Counted from the stretch's first letter, positions 21,215-32,054 are shown. The stretch: DNA of 64,000 nt from Penicillus capitatus (GCA_965649825.1 OZ287707.1:496001-560000), one strand, 5' to 3'. Notes: generated by a model not told the origin, from the letters alone. Made by a program: numbers and translations.

Positions 21215-22184
21215 ATGAGCAACACGTCGTGGTCCGTTGTCCCTTCGGGGTCTTCTGCTTCCCTATCCGTCTTCTCGAATCGTAGATACAGGACTTATGC
21301 CGGGATCAGTGTCGTGGGTTTCTTATGGCTCTTCGGCCTTTTTAGTGTGTTCCTGTCGCCTGCGCCGATGGGGATCACTACAGAAATGCAGAAGCGTTAT
21401 GATATAAAACTCGAAGAGGCTCTCAAAGTCGAAGCTCGGCGTCACATTGCTCACGAAGAATACATGCGCGCCCACATGCACACCAATGAAGCCAAAGTGT
21501 GGTTCTGGTGGTTCAAGTCTGCCGCTCGGTGCGATTCTGCCCATCATCCTTACGTCAACAGTATCTTTCTCCCTTTTAGGAAAGAAGTCCGAGAACGACA
21601 GGTTCCAGAGAAGGAAGCCTACGGGCACTACAGAGCGCTGGATGCTCAGTACCGTGCTGCTATACAGGATGCTAAATCTGAGTTGGGTATCTGGACAGTA
21701 GCAGGCGTCGGAGAGATTCGTCACCTGTTCTGGGAATCGTATAAAACAGGAAAGCTCTTGGCACAGAAACAAACACTGTTCGACATCTTGGAACTACTCT
21801 TTTACGGAGACAGAGATGCTGATCCTTTTCTCAGGTCTCTTCACCTCATTACACAGATGGCCCTCTACAAGACGAAACTGATGTGACAGGCTTATTCAGT
21901 TTCTTGCGCTCGCCGTCTGCAACTTTGCCACTGCCACAGTCAGCTCACTCTTTGTTTTCATAGCAGGCTTGCCTTGTTTTATCCTCAGTTTCAATCCCGG
22001 GTTCTGGAGTGGTCTTCTGTTTTTTCTCACCTGCTTGATTGGAAGCATCAGTGTTATTGGAACCATTCTGCTGCTGCTTAGTGGAAGCTTTGTCGCTGTT
22101 GTTTTTGCAATGGATGAATGCCGAGGTGAGATCGGATACAGAGCGCCCTACAGACGAACGGGGCGCTACAGACGAAGGAGGCTA
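21215..22184 (+). CDS. Polytopic membrane protein of unknown function
   Basis: The first exon begins MSNTSWSVVPSG, followed by a Ser-rich segment and a first membrane span (ISVVGFLWLFGLFSVFLS). A long charged loop (residues about 55-190) contains KKEVRERQVPEKEAYGHYRA across a 62 bp intron near 21510. A second intron (about 21836-21890) joins FLRLIQFLALAVCNF, after which three more hydrophobic spans follow (VSSLFVFIAGLPCFILSF, GLLFFLTCLIGSISVIG, LLLLSGSFVAVVFAM). The last intron, 22126-22171, leads to a TAA at 22182-22184. The layout, one span, a globular loop, then three spans, resembles an uncharacterised protein group of algae and alveolates that I recall but cannot name. Confidence 0.6.
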
Positions 22185-22211
22185 AATCATCGGTCACACT
22201 TTGATTGATGA

Positions 22212-24290
22212 TTAAAAAGGAAATGCTAAAGACCAAGAGAAGACGTGGGCACGACAGGACTGCCACACTCTTGCATCGCATTGTCGAATTCGCTGCGGTT
22301 TTCTGAGCTCTGCAACGAGACTCAGCATAAAACCATCATCCAGAAATTCAAGATTGTTGAAAGCCCAAATGATATCACAAATGTCTTTGGACGTGTAATT
22401 TGGCAATCGTTCTGGACGTCGCATTTCGGAAGCGAGTTTCCTCAAAACGTCTGCATCTCGCACACTGACGGTAGCCATTCCTAATACGATCGTTGAGAAA
22501 TTATGCTCCATGTACTTCTTCAGTCGGTGGGATTGAACAGCTTCTTTCCCCAGCGTTCTGTAGAAGCTCTCGTCTTGAATGCCAATCAGCGCGGCACAGG
22601 AAATGATGTTTGCCAATTCCTGTACCTTGAATCTTCGCAGTCGCTCACTCTGAACGATTTCTTTCATCAACGCATCCAAGATAGGTGGATAGGCGAATTC
22701 CACGCGTGAGAAGCCGTACAGGATGTTGGCCAGATGTTGAGTTTCCATCTCTAACAGACGTCCCGTTTTCAGAAGGTAGTCTGACAGAGTGTAAAGCATT
22801 CCTTCGTCTTTGACCTGGTTCAGTCCAAATCCATAGATGATGTTCGAGATCTCCTGTCCGGTGAACTTCGTCAAGCGCTGGTAATTGGCAATCTCTCGTG
22901 CCAGTGCTTGCAGAGCTGCGGGTTCTGGCGCTCTCAGCAATCCACATCCATAAACGATATTTGCTAGCTCCTGCTCCTTGAACCCCGACAGTCGATTGGT
23001 GACGGCAATCTGTTCGCATAGTGCGGTAACGAGTTCAGGTTGTGAGGGAAAGAGAATGGGCGGTGTCTCTTGAATATAGAGCTGAAAGAGATCTACCAGA
23101 CGCATACCCTTCTCCGCCGCAAAGACCAGTAATTGGAAACGGCTGAGGATACCAATAGAGTAGAGCATGATAGAGATGTCACAACCATCCATCTGCATGA
23201 CCAGGCGCTCTTGCAGTATTCGCTGCGACATCTTCTCCATAAAGTCTCGGTGGATATACCTCAATTTGCCGCATGAATAGAAGAGCCGCGCAAGTTGATT
23301 GCTTCGTGCCTCGGACAACAGAGGGATTCCTTTTCGTGCCAAAGAATCCAGGAATGTCTCTGGAGGTCGAGGAAAAATATTTCTCAGTGAGGTGAAAGCT
23401 GAAGCCACGTGACTAAAACGGACTTTGTCTCCCAAGCCGTCGAGAGCTTCTTTGAACTGTGGCCACTTGACAAAGTCGGAAAACTTGATGAAATCGTCTT
23501 TCTGTGGACGCAGCGATGCTGGATCGAACACATCATCGTCCTCCATCGACTCTTCCTGCGTCGTATTCAGCTCCATTATTGGTTCGTTGATGTTCTCTTC
23601 TTCTACTCCCTCCTCTTCTGGTTTCTCCTCCTCTTCTACTCCCTCCTCTTCTACTCCCTCCTCTTCTACTCCCTCCTCTTCTGGTTTCTCCTCTTCTTGT
23701 ACGACAGGCTGTTCTTCGATCGAGGAATGCATGTCGGATGCTGATTCTGCTGCGTTTGTCGTTTCTTCTGTCTCCTTTTCGGACACCTCTGTAGAGGCGT
23801 CTGCGTTGTCAGATGGTTCGGAACTTGTTTGCAGGTCATCTGCTGGACAGGGGACATCTGTCTCTGTCGTATCATTATCGCCTGTCGATAGCGATAGCCA
23901 CCGACTCCACCCCTGGGCAGCGTTCCGCGGGAGATTGAACGGTGTCCCTAGTCGGGATCTGCCTTTCCGAGCTGTCTGACAAAGGAATGCGGTCGGTGTC
24001 GCTATGTGAGGGTTGAACGAAGTATGCAGTGCACCGTGGGAAGTTGGACATCTCGATGCGAAGCATCCTAAGCGAAAGAGGTCCGGGTGATGACAGACAC
24101 ATGGATGCTGATAGAACGACGGACCACATCTCAGATCGCGCCACAGCGTTGCGACGCGTTGTGTTTGTCGCATGTCGTCCGACGGACTCGACTCGTAATG
24201 AATGATAATGACACCATGTGTTTTTTCTTCTGTGATCACGTTGCGTAGAATTGAATGACAACGAAGGTCAATTGACTTACTGTAACGCAT
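22212..24290 (-). CDS. Helical-repeat organellar RNA-binding-type protein (HPR/OPR-like)
   Basis: A single long frame of up to 692 codons. The N-terminal 130 residues are rich in Arg, Ser, His and Cys and poor in acids, like an organelle-targeting sequence. A very acidic region follows, built from repeated EEEGVEE and EEKPEEE units. Residues about 290-680 contain repeats of roughly 38-44 residues, each with a core like QELANIVYGCGLL, QEISNIIYGFGLN or QHLANILYGFS. This resembles heptatrico- or octotricopeptide repeats, often found with RAP domains in proteins that process mitochondrial or plastid RNA; no RAP domain is visible here. A GTAAGT donor just inside the first ATG (24288-24290) means the first exon is uncertain, and the Met near 24174 is an alternative start. 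Confidence 0.7.
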   Translation of the reverse strand: MRYSKSIDLRCHSILRNVITEEKTHGVIIIHYESSPSDDMRQTQRVATLWRDLRCGPSFYQHPCVCHHPDLFRLGCFASRCPTSHGALHTSFNPHIATPTAFLCQTARKGRSRLGTPFNLPRNAAQGWSRWLSLSTGDNDTTETDVPCPADDLQTSSEPSDNADASTEVSEKETEETTNAAESASDMHSSIEEQPVVQEEEKPEEEGVEEEGVEEEGVEEEEKPEEEGVEEENINEPIMELNTTQEESMEDDDVFDPASLRPQKDDFIKFSDFVKWPQFKEALDGLGDKVRFSHVASAFTSLRNIFPRPPETFLDSLARKGIPLLSEARSNQLARLFYSCGKLRYIHRDFMEKMSQRILQERLVMQMDGCDISIMLYSIGILSRFQLLVFAAEKGMRLVDLFQLYIQETPPILFPSQPELVTALCEQIAVTNRLSGFKEQELANIVYGCGLLRAPEPAALQALAREIANYQRLTKFTGQEISNIIYGFGLNQVKDEGMLYTLSDYLLKTGRLLEMETQHLANILYGFSRVEFAYPPILDALMKEIVQSERLRRFKVQELANIISCAALIGIQDESFYRTLGKEAVQSHRLKKYMEHNFSTIVLGMATVSVRDADVLRKLASEMRRPERLPNYTSKDICDIIWAFNNLEFLDDGFMLSLVAELRKPQRIRQCDARVWQSCRAHVFSWSLAFPF
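23599..23696. repeat. 15-bp minisatellite within the helical-repeat gene
   Basis: On the plus strand the unit TACTCCCTCCTCTTC recurs, with a variant ending TGGTTTC, in seven tandem positions. It is entirely coding and in frame (15 bp is five codons), encoding the EEEGV and EEEKP repeats of the acidic linker. Such in-frame repeats usually vary in copy number between strains. Confidence 0.85.
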
Positions 24291-25779
24291 TTGTTACAAG
24301 AGTATGGAGACTTGGAGATTATTGTAAACATGATGCAACGGAAACGAAGCGATAACAGAAACGGATTATTACAGAAAGCTCGAGAATTAAAAAGCGATCC
24401 ATCCGTTCTTCTCTAACCCGCGTCTTCCGAAGATTGTGTCTGTGCTTTGCCTCTCTCCCCCTTGTCAATTCTTCTTCGTACAACGAGCCCGACTGCGGCG
24501 TTTAGAACCGCGGCTCTCAGACTCGTCTTTTGTTTCCATGACCACGTCCCTATCTCCGCAGCGAGGTCCGGTACAAGCGGCCTCCCGCGGCAAAGTCCGA
24601 TTCGATGTTTGACAAGAACTTAATGAAGCCACAACCCGTTCGTTTTTTCCGAATCGCTTACTCCTCAGTGTTCGCTAAATAAAGACCTCAAGAGCATCAC
24701 AGACACTGCAATCTGAAAGCACGCAAGTCTGTTGCCGTTTGCGACGACCAAAGCGTGACGGAGAGCATGTGCAAAATTGCGTTACTTACAAATGGGTCTC
24801 TCCCCACCTTCGGTCGGGCGAAAAACTTCCGCTCCATCGGTTAAGCGTTCCGGTGACAATTGTCGGCTGATATATAGAACGGTAATGCACCGTGCTCGCA
24901 ACGCGGCCGGATAGTCAGCGTAATGGATACTGTTTGTTTTATCAATGTAAAATTGACAGTTGGACGTTACTTACTGCCTCTTCCACGTGCACGAAGAACA
25001 CTTATGCTTTGCTTTGTCTATCGGTTCTTCGTTCGAATCGTGAAAAACATGGTTCGTCAAAATATCGGCTGCTTGAAAAATGTCAAGGGACAGCTGTTAG
25101 CTTCGCTGTCGTACTATCTGGACAACTGTCCACTTTCGGGTCACACCAACGTCTGGATACTTAAACGCGTCCCCTGTATGGAACTCTGTCTCGTTTGTAA
25201 TCCAATCTGTTCCTTAAAGCTCAGAAACTGAATTGGAAAGAGATTTTTGAACACAACTGGTTCTCATTTGCCAAATTTCTTGAATCCATCTGTGTTGGTT
25301 GGATTCGTGCACCCTGAAAAAACGAAGTTCGCATGGAAACCGAATACTGTATCGCTCCGGGCTGATTTGTTATTCAAAAGCCCGTGTAAATCCCACAAAC
25401 TTCTCTCTCTCGTTCGTAGTCCATCTCTGTGTTTGTGGCATCCTACCTCCACGACATCTCTTGCTGATGAAGCTTGAAACCCTGTTGTTTGTCGGTTCGG
25501 TATATTGGTCGATGTAGATGAATGAATCCTTGTTTCCTTTAGCAGTATTCGTCTATTTCATCCTTCCTGGCATCGTACTATGGCACGTATGTGAATTGTT
25601 ACTGATGTTTCAAAGATAGTGCTCAGACGAGTTCTAACCATTTCAGGGTTTTTTTTTTTGCAATGGCCTCCTTGGAAGCACTTTGCTCAACATTCGGTTA
25701 ACCTAGTCTTTCACGGACTCTTGGGTTCAAACCCGAATTTCGGAAATCTCCTTGGTCATGTGTACATGTGATCGATGCG
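24291..25779. other. 1.5 kb without a recognisable gene
   Basis: No frame with convincing coding character. 24420-24620 is GC-rich and pyrimidine-rich; 24780-24880 contains a short CC-ACC/GGT-GG hairpin around TTCG and a TATATA run at 24873. 25649-25659 is a T11 run, and 25721-25731 holds a GGGTTCAAACCC-like palindrome. The stretch lies between the starts and ends of two minus-strand genes, so the part near 24300 should hold the promoter of the helical-repeat gene. A structured ncRNA in 24420-24900 is possible but I could not identify one. Confidence 0.35.
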
Positions 25780-27737
25780 CTATTGCTCTCTAAGTGAAAG
25801 GACTTTGTAAGGATTCAAAATGCCTTTTGGATCGAATAGCCTTTTCATTCTTCTCATCCATTCCACAGCAGAAGTGCTCTTGGAGTACCAAATATTGTCG
25901 GGCAGCTTCAAACCAAGACCGTGTTCTGCGCTGATGCTCCCTCCCTGTTTTGCTGTCCATTCGAACACAAACGGCTCAATTTTTGATCGGATCTCCGGCG
26001 AATGTGCTGAATGCCTGGTCGAAATGGCCAAATGCAAATTGCCATCTCCCAAATGACCAAATCCAGCGACCAAACAATCCGAGTCCTTCAATCGAACCCG
26101 CAATGCATCCAGAAGAGGAGAAATGGCATCGAGCGGTAAACTCAAATCATACTTGAATACAGCACCTGATACACATCCACCTTGCCCGTGTGGAGAGTAT
26201 GAGATTTGGGACATGCCTCTGAGGGACAACGCCTGTGTGCAGTTCTCTCTGATTTTCCACATATTTTGAGTTTGTGTCATGTCCTGGGCCAATACACCGT
26301 CTACTACTGTACCGTCCAATAAAACCGTCTGCAGTTGTATACATCCTGCTGTGAGGCACAAGTAAATGAACGGATGACCTCTAAGAAAGCACTCAGCTTC
26401 TCTTTATCATGATCGTCGTTGCTTCCAGAGGTCTCGACAAGAAGAATGATGTGATCCTGACTGTGTTTTAGGGGATTCTGCAATTCTGTGAAGAAAGCAA
26501 AGGGCATGTGATAGACAACGGTATCCATGAACTCCACCGCAGAGAGAATTTCCCCCAAGGATTTCTTCGCCGATTGCAATACATCGAGAGCTCTGGGGAA
26601 ATCCTTGACGGCCAAAAGACATGTGTTTTGCGCAACACTTCGGGGAGGACAGTACAGATCGACAGCTGTGATCACCCCTAAAGTGTGAGAAGGTTCACAG
26701 AGTTCTTCAGAACGGGTACCGCTCTCACCCAACGTTCCTTCTGATCCAATAAAGAGTTGCTTCAGATCATAGCCAGTGTTGTCTTTTCTCAGCGATGACA
26801 TCAAATCCACGACTTCTCCATCGGCCAGTACGACATTGATTCCCAATACATTGCCATGCAGGGATCCATACCTCATCAGACGAATACCCCCTAAGGACCG
26901 ATTCCATGACAGCAAAGAAGAGAAGAGTTACCTGCATTTGTGGCCAGATTGCCACCTATCTGACAGGAGCCCTTTGCTGCCAGATCCAAAGGGACCATGA
27001 ATCCCTTCTCTTCGACAAATCGGTCGAGTACTTCCAGTATACAACCTGCTTGACAGGTCAAAACGCCTGTTGCCTACAGACCCACCAATATCAACAGACG
27101 CTTCCTTGTCACCGAGAGTCAGACATCGTTGAAATGAAGGATCTTGTTCATCTTGCTCATGTTCAGCAAAATCTCATCGAAGACTGGAACACCTCCCTGT
27201 ACCAATCCTGTGTTGCCTCCTTGTGGGACAACAGCCAGACTCCTTGAGTGACAGTGCTTTAGAACAGTGGATACATCCGAACAGGAGCTCGGAAAGAGAA
27301 CGATCTTTGAGTCTCCTTCATGATGTCCCAACCAATCCCTTTAGTGTTTCACTCGATTCAACTAGCCTTGACTTCTCGTCGCACCTGTTGTATTTCGATA
27401 GCTCGTGGGATTGGGTGAGAACGCGATGGGATCCTAACACCTCTGTAAAGTACTGCACATCAGATTGTTGCAGTGTGGCGAAACTCGGATCCCTCGTTCG
27501 GAATGTACTAAGAGAACGACAGAGCCACGAGATTGCCTGTTTCGCCTGATATCGCATGACCCAATGACACCAGATAATGCCGTTAACCAGAAAAGCCAAG
27601 AGAACGCAAAATTCCGCTCTCATCGTTACAGAGATGAGATAACCATCATGGCCTGCATACAACCGTCGACCCCATCCTTCCCAGTGCACTTCCCTCAGCA
27701 AGGCTCTGATGCAGAGCATGTTGTGGCAAATGACCAT
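25780..27737 (-). CDS. D2HGDH: D-2-hydroxyglutarate dehydrogenase (FAD-linked)
   Basis: The enzyme oxidises D-2-hydroxyglutarate to 2-oxoglutarate in mitochondria, passing electrons to ETF. Exons on the minus strand give, in order, a short Arg-rich start, [18 protein letters not shown], a segment from [13 protein letters not shown], the FAD-binding [84 protein letters not shown], the metal-binding [10 protein letters not shown] and [12 protein letters not shown], ending ILNPYKV. This order and spacing fits D2HGDH better than D-lactate dehydrogenase. Introns interrupt at about six places; not all were placed. The start could be ATG 27735-27737 or one seven codons upstream; either gives a plausible mitochondrial presequence. 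Confidence 0.9.
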
Positions 27738-27758
27738 GCAGATGATTTGGATGTGCAT

Positions 27759-28108
27759 CTGAGCAGAGTCTGTGGCTGATGATGCTTTTTGAACAGGAAG
27801 CCATCGTTTTACGTGGTGATGAAATGGTTGACTGAGTCAACACTTTGTCATCAGCGCCATTCGAGCAATAGTATCGAGCAGTAAACGTATTCCAAGTAAT
27901 GAGGGCGGATTTCTCGACGATTCAGTAAACGACATCTTCCCTCGGACTCCGTTCTGCTGAACGACGCAGAAACCCGACCTTGCGTACAGTCATAAGTAAC
28001 GCGACTTTCGCTCTCTAAACGCCTCCTGACAGATGTTCCTTCGCCTAGTCGCGCGCCTCGTCCTGGCGGATCTTTTTTGGGCCTGCTTCTGCATTGCCTC
28101 AGACCGTC
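27759..28108. other. Divergent promoter region
   Basis: About 350 bp between the start of the D-2-hydroxyglutarate dehydrogenase gene (minus) and the SPEF1-like gene (plus). No coding frame, RNA or repeat is convincing. A 183-codon minus ORF crossing 27851-28402 is the antisense shadow of SPEF1. Confidence 0.4.
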
Positions 28109-28897
28109 ATGAGTACCACCGTCGCTGGACTGGACGTGACCAAAATGGAAGTTACTGAAGAAGACTTGCACCGACTCTACTCTTGGATCGACGATATCCC
28201 TCTTTCGAGGCCAAAAAGGCACTTCACCCGTGACTTCTCGGATGGAGTACTGATGGCAGAAGTCATGCGTTACTATTTCCCCAAGCTGGTGCAGATGCAC
28301 AACTATAGCTCTGCTAACAGCACCCGACAGAAAATTTACAACTGGGAGACGCTCAACCGTAAAGTTATGCAGAGAATCGGAATCGAAGTTCCCCAGGCAC
28401 ATTTAGAGGCAATTGTCAATTGCGAGCCGCGTGCCATCGAAAGCTTGCTGAAGCTGGCGAGGGTTCAGATACTGAAACGCCAAGCCATGCCGACAGCTCG
28501 CAGTCCTCGTTCCGCGACGCCCGAGGGCGGCAGTATCCACGGCGAACACGGAGAAGATGCCAACAACCGACATACCATAGGAAGCTCTGGCAGGACGAAG
28601 AAGGGAACAACTTCACGCTCTCGTCGCATCTCCCACATTCCTCGAGCACCTTCTCAGTTGAGCATGACTCCGCCACCCGTGGCCAGTAACCTCCGTCGAC
28701 CCAAGTCAAGCTTCGATGTCTGTTCGAGCAACGAGAAGGATATTATGATAAAGGAATTACAAGAAACTAACGAACTGCTCTTGGCTAAAATAAGCAAACT
28801 CGAGCAACTCCTGAATCTGAAAGACAGAAAAATCGAAAGCCTCGTAGCGAAACTGCAGGCAGCCAACAACATTTACAGCAGCTCACCGAGTCCATGA
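28109..28897 (+). CDS. SPEF1: Sperm flagellar protein 1-like (CLAMP), calponin-homology domain
   Basis: SPEF1/CLAMP binds and bundles microtubules in the central pair of flagella. A single uninterrupted exon encodes 262 residues. Residues about 12-115 form the CLAMP-type calponin-homology domain: LHRLYSWIDDIPLSRPKRH, RDFSDGVLMAEVMRYYFPKL, MHNYSSANSTRQKIYNWETL and NRKVM. A basic Ser/Arg/Pro linker follows (residues 130-205), then a C-terminal coiled coil, IKELQETNELLLAKISKLEQ and beyond, as in animal SPEF1. The ATG at 28109 is favoured because it sits directly before the domain. Lack of introns is unusual for this window. Confidence 0.88.
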   Translation: MSTTVAGLDVTKMEVTEEDLHRLYSWIDDIPLSRPKRHFTRDFSDGVLMAEVMRYYFPKLVQMHNYSSANSTRQKIYNWETLNRKVMQRIGIEVPQAHLEAIVNCEPRAIESLLKLARVQILKRQAMPTARSPRSATPEGGSIHGEHGEDANNRHTIGSSGRTKKGTTSRSRRISHIPRAPSQLSMTPPPVASNLRRPKSSFDVCSSNEKDIMIKELQETNELLLAKISKLEQLLNLKDRKIESLVAKLQAANNIYSSSPSP

Positions 28898-29912
28898 AAA
28901 CGTCGTGTGAATGTCAAGACCCTTTCTCACAAAACAATGGTTTCCTCCTTTCCCTTCACCGCAACGGAAGAATATCTCCTGTTCTCTATTGCCCATCTCA
29001 TTCATTGTTGCAGAATCGATCCTGTTCAAAGACCTGGAAACACACATTCCCGCATTCCTGAAGAAATAAACCAGGCATCCCTCTGTATGTCACCCGCTCC
29101 TTTACACATGTGTTTATCTCAGAACCAACAGATGATCCACCAAGAGAAGTGGAAAAAGTTTGGTTCCATCGGTTTCTTTTCGCCTCTTTTGTCTCGGGAA
29201 TGGGTGTTAGTGCTTCAGCTGTTTGGCAAGATTATGCGTGGAATGTGATTCTATGTTGTTTTCTGCGAAGATGGTCATCCATGGCAATTGCGAGCTCATG
29301 GCTTTGCAAAACTGTACCTGACGATTTATGATGATGATGACTCAATCATTGTGTCTTGCTGTGGATGATCAACTAACTTCATGGCAGTTTTTAGTATTCT
29401 TTAAGCCAATTTGACACAGTGCGTGTTTTCACGTTAGCTGTTGATACATCTGTAAAGTGCATTACCGTTGCGGAGAGAGATGATTTGGTGAGATTCCTTT
29501 TAATCAAATAGACGTCTTCCTGTTGTAGAACGAAGAAGGGAAAATAATACTACCGTTACCCAGAGACGCCATCTCTCCGGACACACTTACCACTGCGGTA
29601 CCCAGCAACAGAGGTCTTGAAGCTACACTTAATCCGCTGACATAACCCACTCGTTTGTGATAAACTCAGCAGCACGTGTAATCTGCATTTTGTAACGAAA
29701 CAGAAAATCTCTCGAACATAACAAACGAACCTGCGAACTTTTTGGCCTCTCTAAAATCTTTCTGAGAAGTCAAAGGAAGGAAACTGCAAGAAAGTCCCCA
29801 TCACAATTGTCGATAGGAAGATACTTGACGTGGTTGGTGTGTGGCGATCGAATCGTGGCTATGTCACACTGACGATGACGCCAGATTATCGAGAGTGCGT
29901 TTTGGTTTGATA
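28898..29912. other. 1.0 kb, no confident gene
   Basis: Two open frames near 28936-29085 and 29112-29250 are separated by a consensus-like intron (GTATGT...TCTCAG, about 29085-29122). The second carries EPTDDPPREVEKVWFHRF and a hydrophobic stretch, so a small spliced gene is conceivable, but joining them in the obvious way creates a stop codon. The rest (29250-29912) is AT-richer and shows no coding character. Confidence 0.3.
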
Positions 29913-30404
29913 CTAATGACTAAAAAGAAGACTCGGATGTTGGAAGAGCGTTCCGTTTTTGATGCGATTCTTCCTTATGTCGAGAGTTTCGACGCGAGGA
30001 AGGATCTCGCATAGATCCCTTCTTTTCTCTCTGAGTTTGTTGTCGCGCAAAAGAACGGCATCTTTCCAGAACTCGTGATTCGCAGCGGGTTGCTTCAGCT
30101 TTTCCGGAAAGACATCGCGTTTTAGTTGCTGGGTCGGCATCGGCGGTAGTTTCTGAACCAATGGCGTCGGCGAGAGCAATGGCACGCTTTTGCGCCATTT
30201 TTCCCTTTGCTGCTTGTTACGTGTCGTCTGCCAATGGCGCTGTTGCGGTGTCATCCACGTCGAAAAAGACGATCTCTCGTCCAGTCCTGGAAGTCTTTGT
30301 CGACGCACGGATCTTGCCGACCGGAGGTCTCTTCGTATCTGGCGATGAGGAACTCGACATGTGCGCTCTGTCTCTTTCTGTCGTCTCCATACCTGAAACA
30401 TCAT
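29913..30404 (-). CDS. Basic, Arg-rich protein or terminal exon of the EF-hand gene
   Basis: A 500-base open frame on the minus strand, ending at a TAG at 29913-29915, encodes an Arg/Gln/Lys-rich polypeptide with KLKQPAANHEFWKDAVLLRD and LREKRRDLCEILPRVETLDI. It is preceded by an acceptor (ATGTTTCAG) at about 30396. It may be a gene of its own starting at the ATG ATG near 30404, or the last exon of the EF-hand gene upstream, since several donors near 30590 could join to it. Another frame in the same place (GMETTERDRAHMSSSSSPDT) is also open for 80 codons, so the choice is uncertain. Confidence 0.4.
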   Translation of the reverse strand: MMFQVWRRQKETERTCRVPHRQIRRDLRSARSVRRQRLPGLDERSSFSTWMTPQQRHWQTTRNKQQREKWRKSVPLLSPTPLVQKLPPMPTQQLKRDVFPEKLKQPAANHEFWKDAVLLRDNKLREKRRDLCEILPRVETLDIRKNRIKNGTLFQHPSLLFSH

Positions 30405-30576
30405 CGTGAAACGTCGCACAATGACGAATGAATCGACGACAACGCGCTTCCATCATTCCCCAAGTCGATTCCAAGAATTACCTCGTCGCCACAACTCTCC
30501 CGAGAACATCTTCCAGACAACGAAAAGGATGTCCTGCGAAGTTCTGCCTCTCTGATGCGACGTGGGATCAGCTTAA

Positions 30577-31925
30577 CTACAGCACATCCATACCGGCATT
30601 CGCTCTTCGATGTGGCGGCGTCTCGCCTGCATCGTACACGTCCTTCTCTTTCAGGTACCGATCCGACGTCGAGAAATCTGCGTTTGGCGGTTCACTGGCG
30701 GCGGCGGCAGTGAAGAAGTCTTCCGCATTCTTATGACTCAATGTTCCGGACATCTTTTGCAGTTGCTGTTGGACGGCTCTGTCTCTCGACACCAATCCTT
30801 CCAAAAGTCTCTTTCTTCGGTATGCTGTGGCCATCAACGAAAAGGGCAATCGATCGCTTGCATCCTCCTTCGCATTCACGCGTTTCTCCTTGGCGTCCGC
30901 ATTGCGACCCAGTGTTGTTGTCATAATTTGTAGAAACTCGTCGTAATCGACCTCACCCGAATGGTCTTTATCCACCTCTTCCAGCAATTCCACAACTTCC
31001 GCTTTTTTCATATGGAGACCCAATAGCTGACAGAGAGAGACCGACGATCGCGAAAATGTTAAGAACAGGATAAACGTGCTTGAAAGGCCGCGTGCAATTC
31101 ATCTGCGTCGATCGCGCCAGAACCGTCGGCGTCCATGAGATCGAAACACTCTTTCAGCTGACGACGACTTTGGCGAGAGAGAGGTGGATGGACGATCTGA
31201 GGCACACAGAAGAACAGTAGTAATCCATAAGGTCGACCGTCATGTCAATACAACCTTGCCATGTTTCTTCAGCCAGTTAGCAACGTCAAGAGCCAATGTC
31301 GGCTTCACTTTCGCGATTTCTTTGCGAAAAGACGCAGGTGGACCTTTCGTCGCGTGCCATGCTGATGTTGCCTGTAACAGAATAGATAACATGGATGCGT
31401 TGAATATGTCAGACGCGCGATCGCCGCCAACAGCATCTGCCACTTAGGGAATCGCGTTTGTATGCCGTCAACGAAGAGAATCGACCAAAGAAAACGCAAA
31501 CTACCGCGAAAAACTCACGATCCGACAAATGACAGAAGAATACAATTGGCACGGTCGGGACACAAAGAACGAATGTTCGCGTTCATGCGTTCGGATGTAG
31601 ATCCGGAAGAGAGCGACGCAAAGATTGAGACTTCCAATACAGGTCAGGGACCTTGAATTGCTCCTGGTTTGACCTGGCGGACGTTTGGGAGGATTGCCAG
31701 CGACTTCTGGAGGACGACATCCAGAGACAACCAAGCCCGCGATGATATGTCCAAGAAAAGGAATACCAACCGCCGGAGCTTTACCTCGATAGGAGCGTCT
31801 ATGATCGATACCTCTACCTGGAACCTCACTTTCGACGTGAAATGTTATCTTATGCTCCGGCGAAGCTGCCAATGAAAGACCACCGCCTCCATTGTCAGAG
31901 CGTTAAAGAGCGATTGAGATTTCAT
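30577..31925 (-). CDS. EF-hand calcium-binding protein
   Basis: The secure part lies at 30577-31443. An N-terminal segment, ATSAWHATKGPPASFRKEIA followed by PTLALDVANWLKKHGK, is joined by a 58 bp intron to VHPPLSRQSRRQLKECF and a first EF-hand loop, DADGSGAIDADEL. A GC-AG intron (31027-31079) joins LLGLHMKKAEVVELLEEV and a second loop, DKDHSGEVDYDEF. Both loops have acidic residues at positions 1, 3, 5 and 12. A charged C-terminus with SFSLMATAYRR-like helices follows. The pair resembles calmodulin/centrin half-domains; the protein could be axonemal given the neighbours, but that is inference. Exons upstream of 31443, up to the ATG at 31923-31925, are not resolved, and the stop at 30577 may be bypassed by splicing. 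Confidence 0.65.
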
Positions 31926-32054
31926 GCGGACGAATAGCAGGAACAATATACGAAAGAAGTTGTTTTTAAAATCGTTTGACAAAAAGACACGTCCTCGCTT
32001 TCTCGTCCATCACAAGTGAACACTCCCTTGGCAACTGAACGCCCGTCGCGGAGA

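Noticed and set aside
25700-25745. tRNA-Sec or suppressor tRNA (UCA) suggested by AGTC-TTTCACG-GACT followed by GGGTTCAAACCC
   Set aside because: The loop and a T-arm-like palindrome are present, but there is no D arm, no variable arm and no matching acceptor stem upstream. The T-arm stem also has a mismatch.
28416-28709. Minus-strand ORF opposite SPEF1
   Set aside because: Antisense of the SPEF1 linker; Cys/Ser-rich with no coding character.
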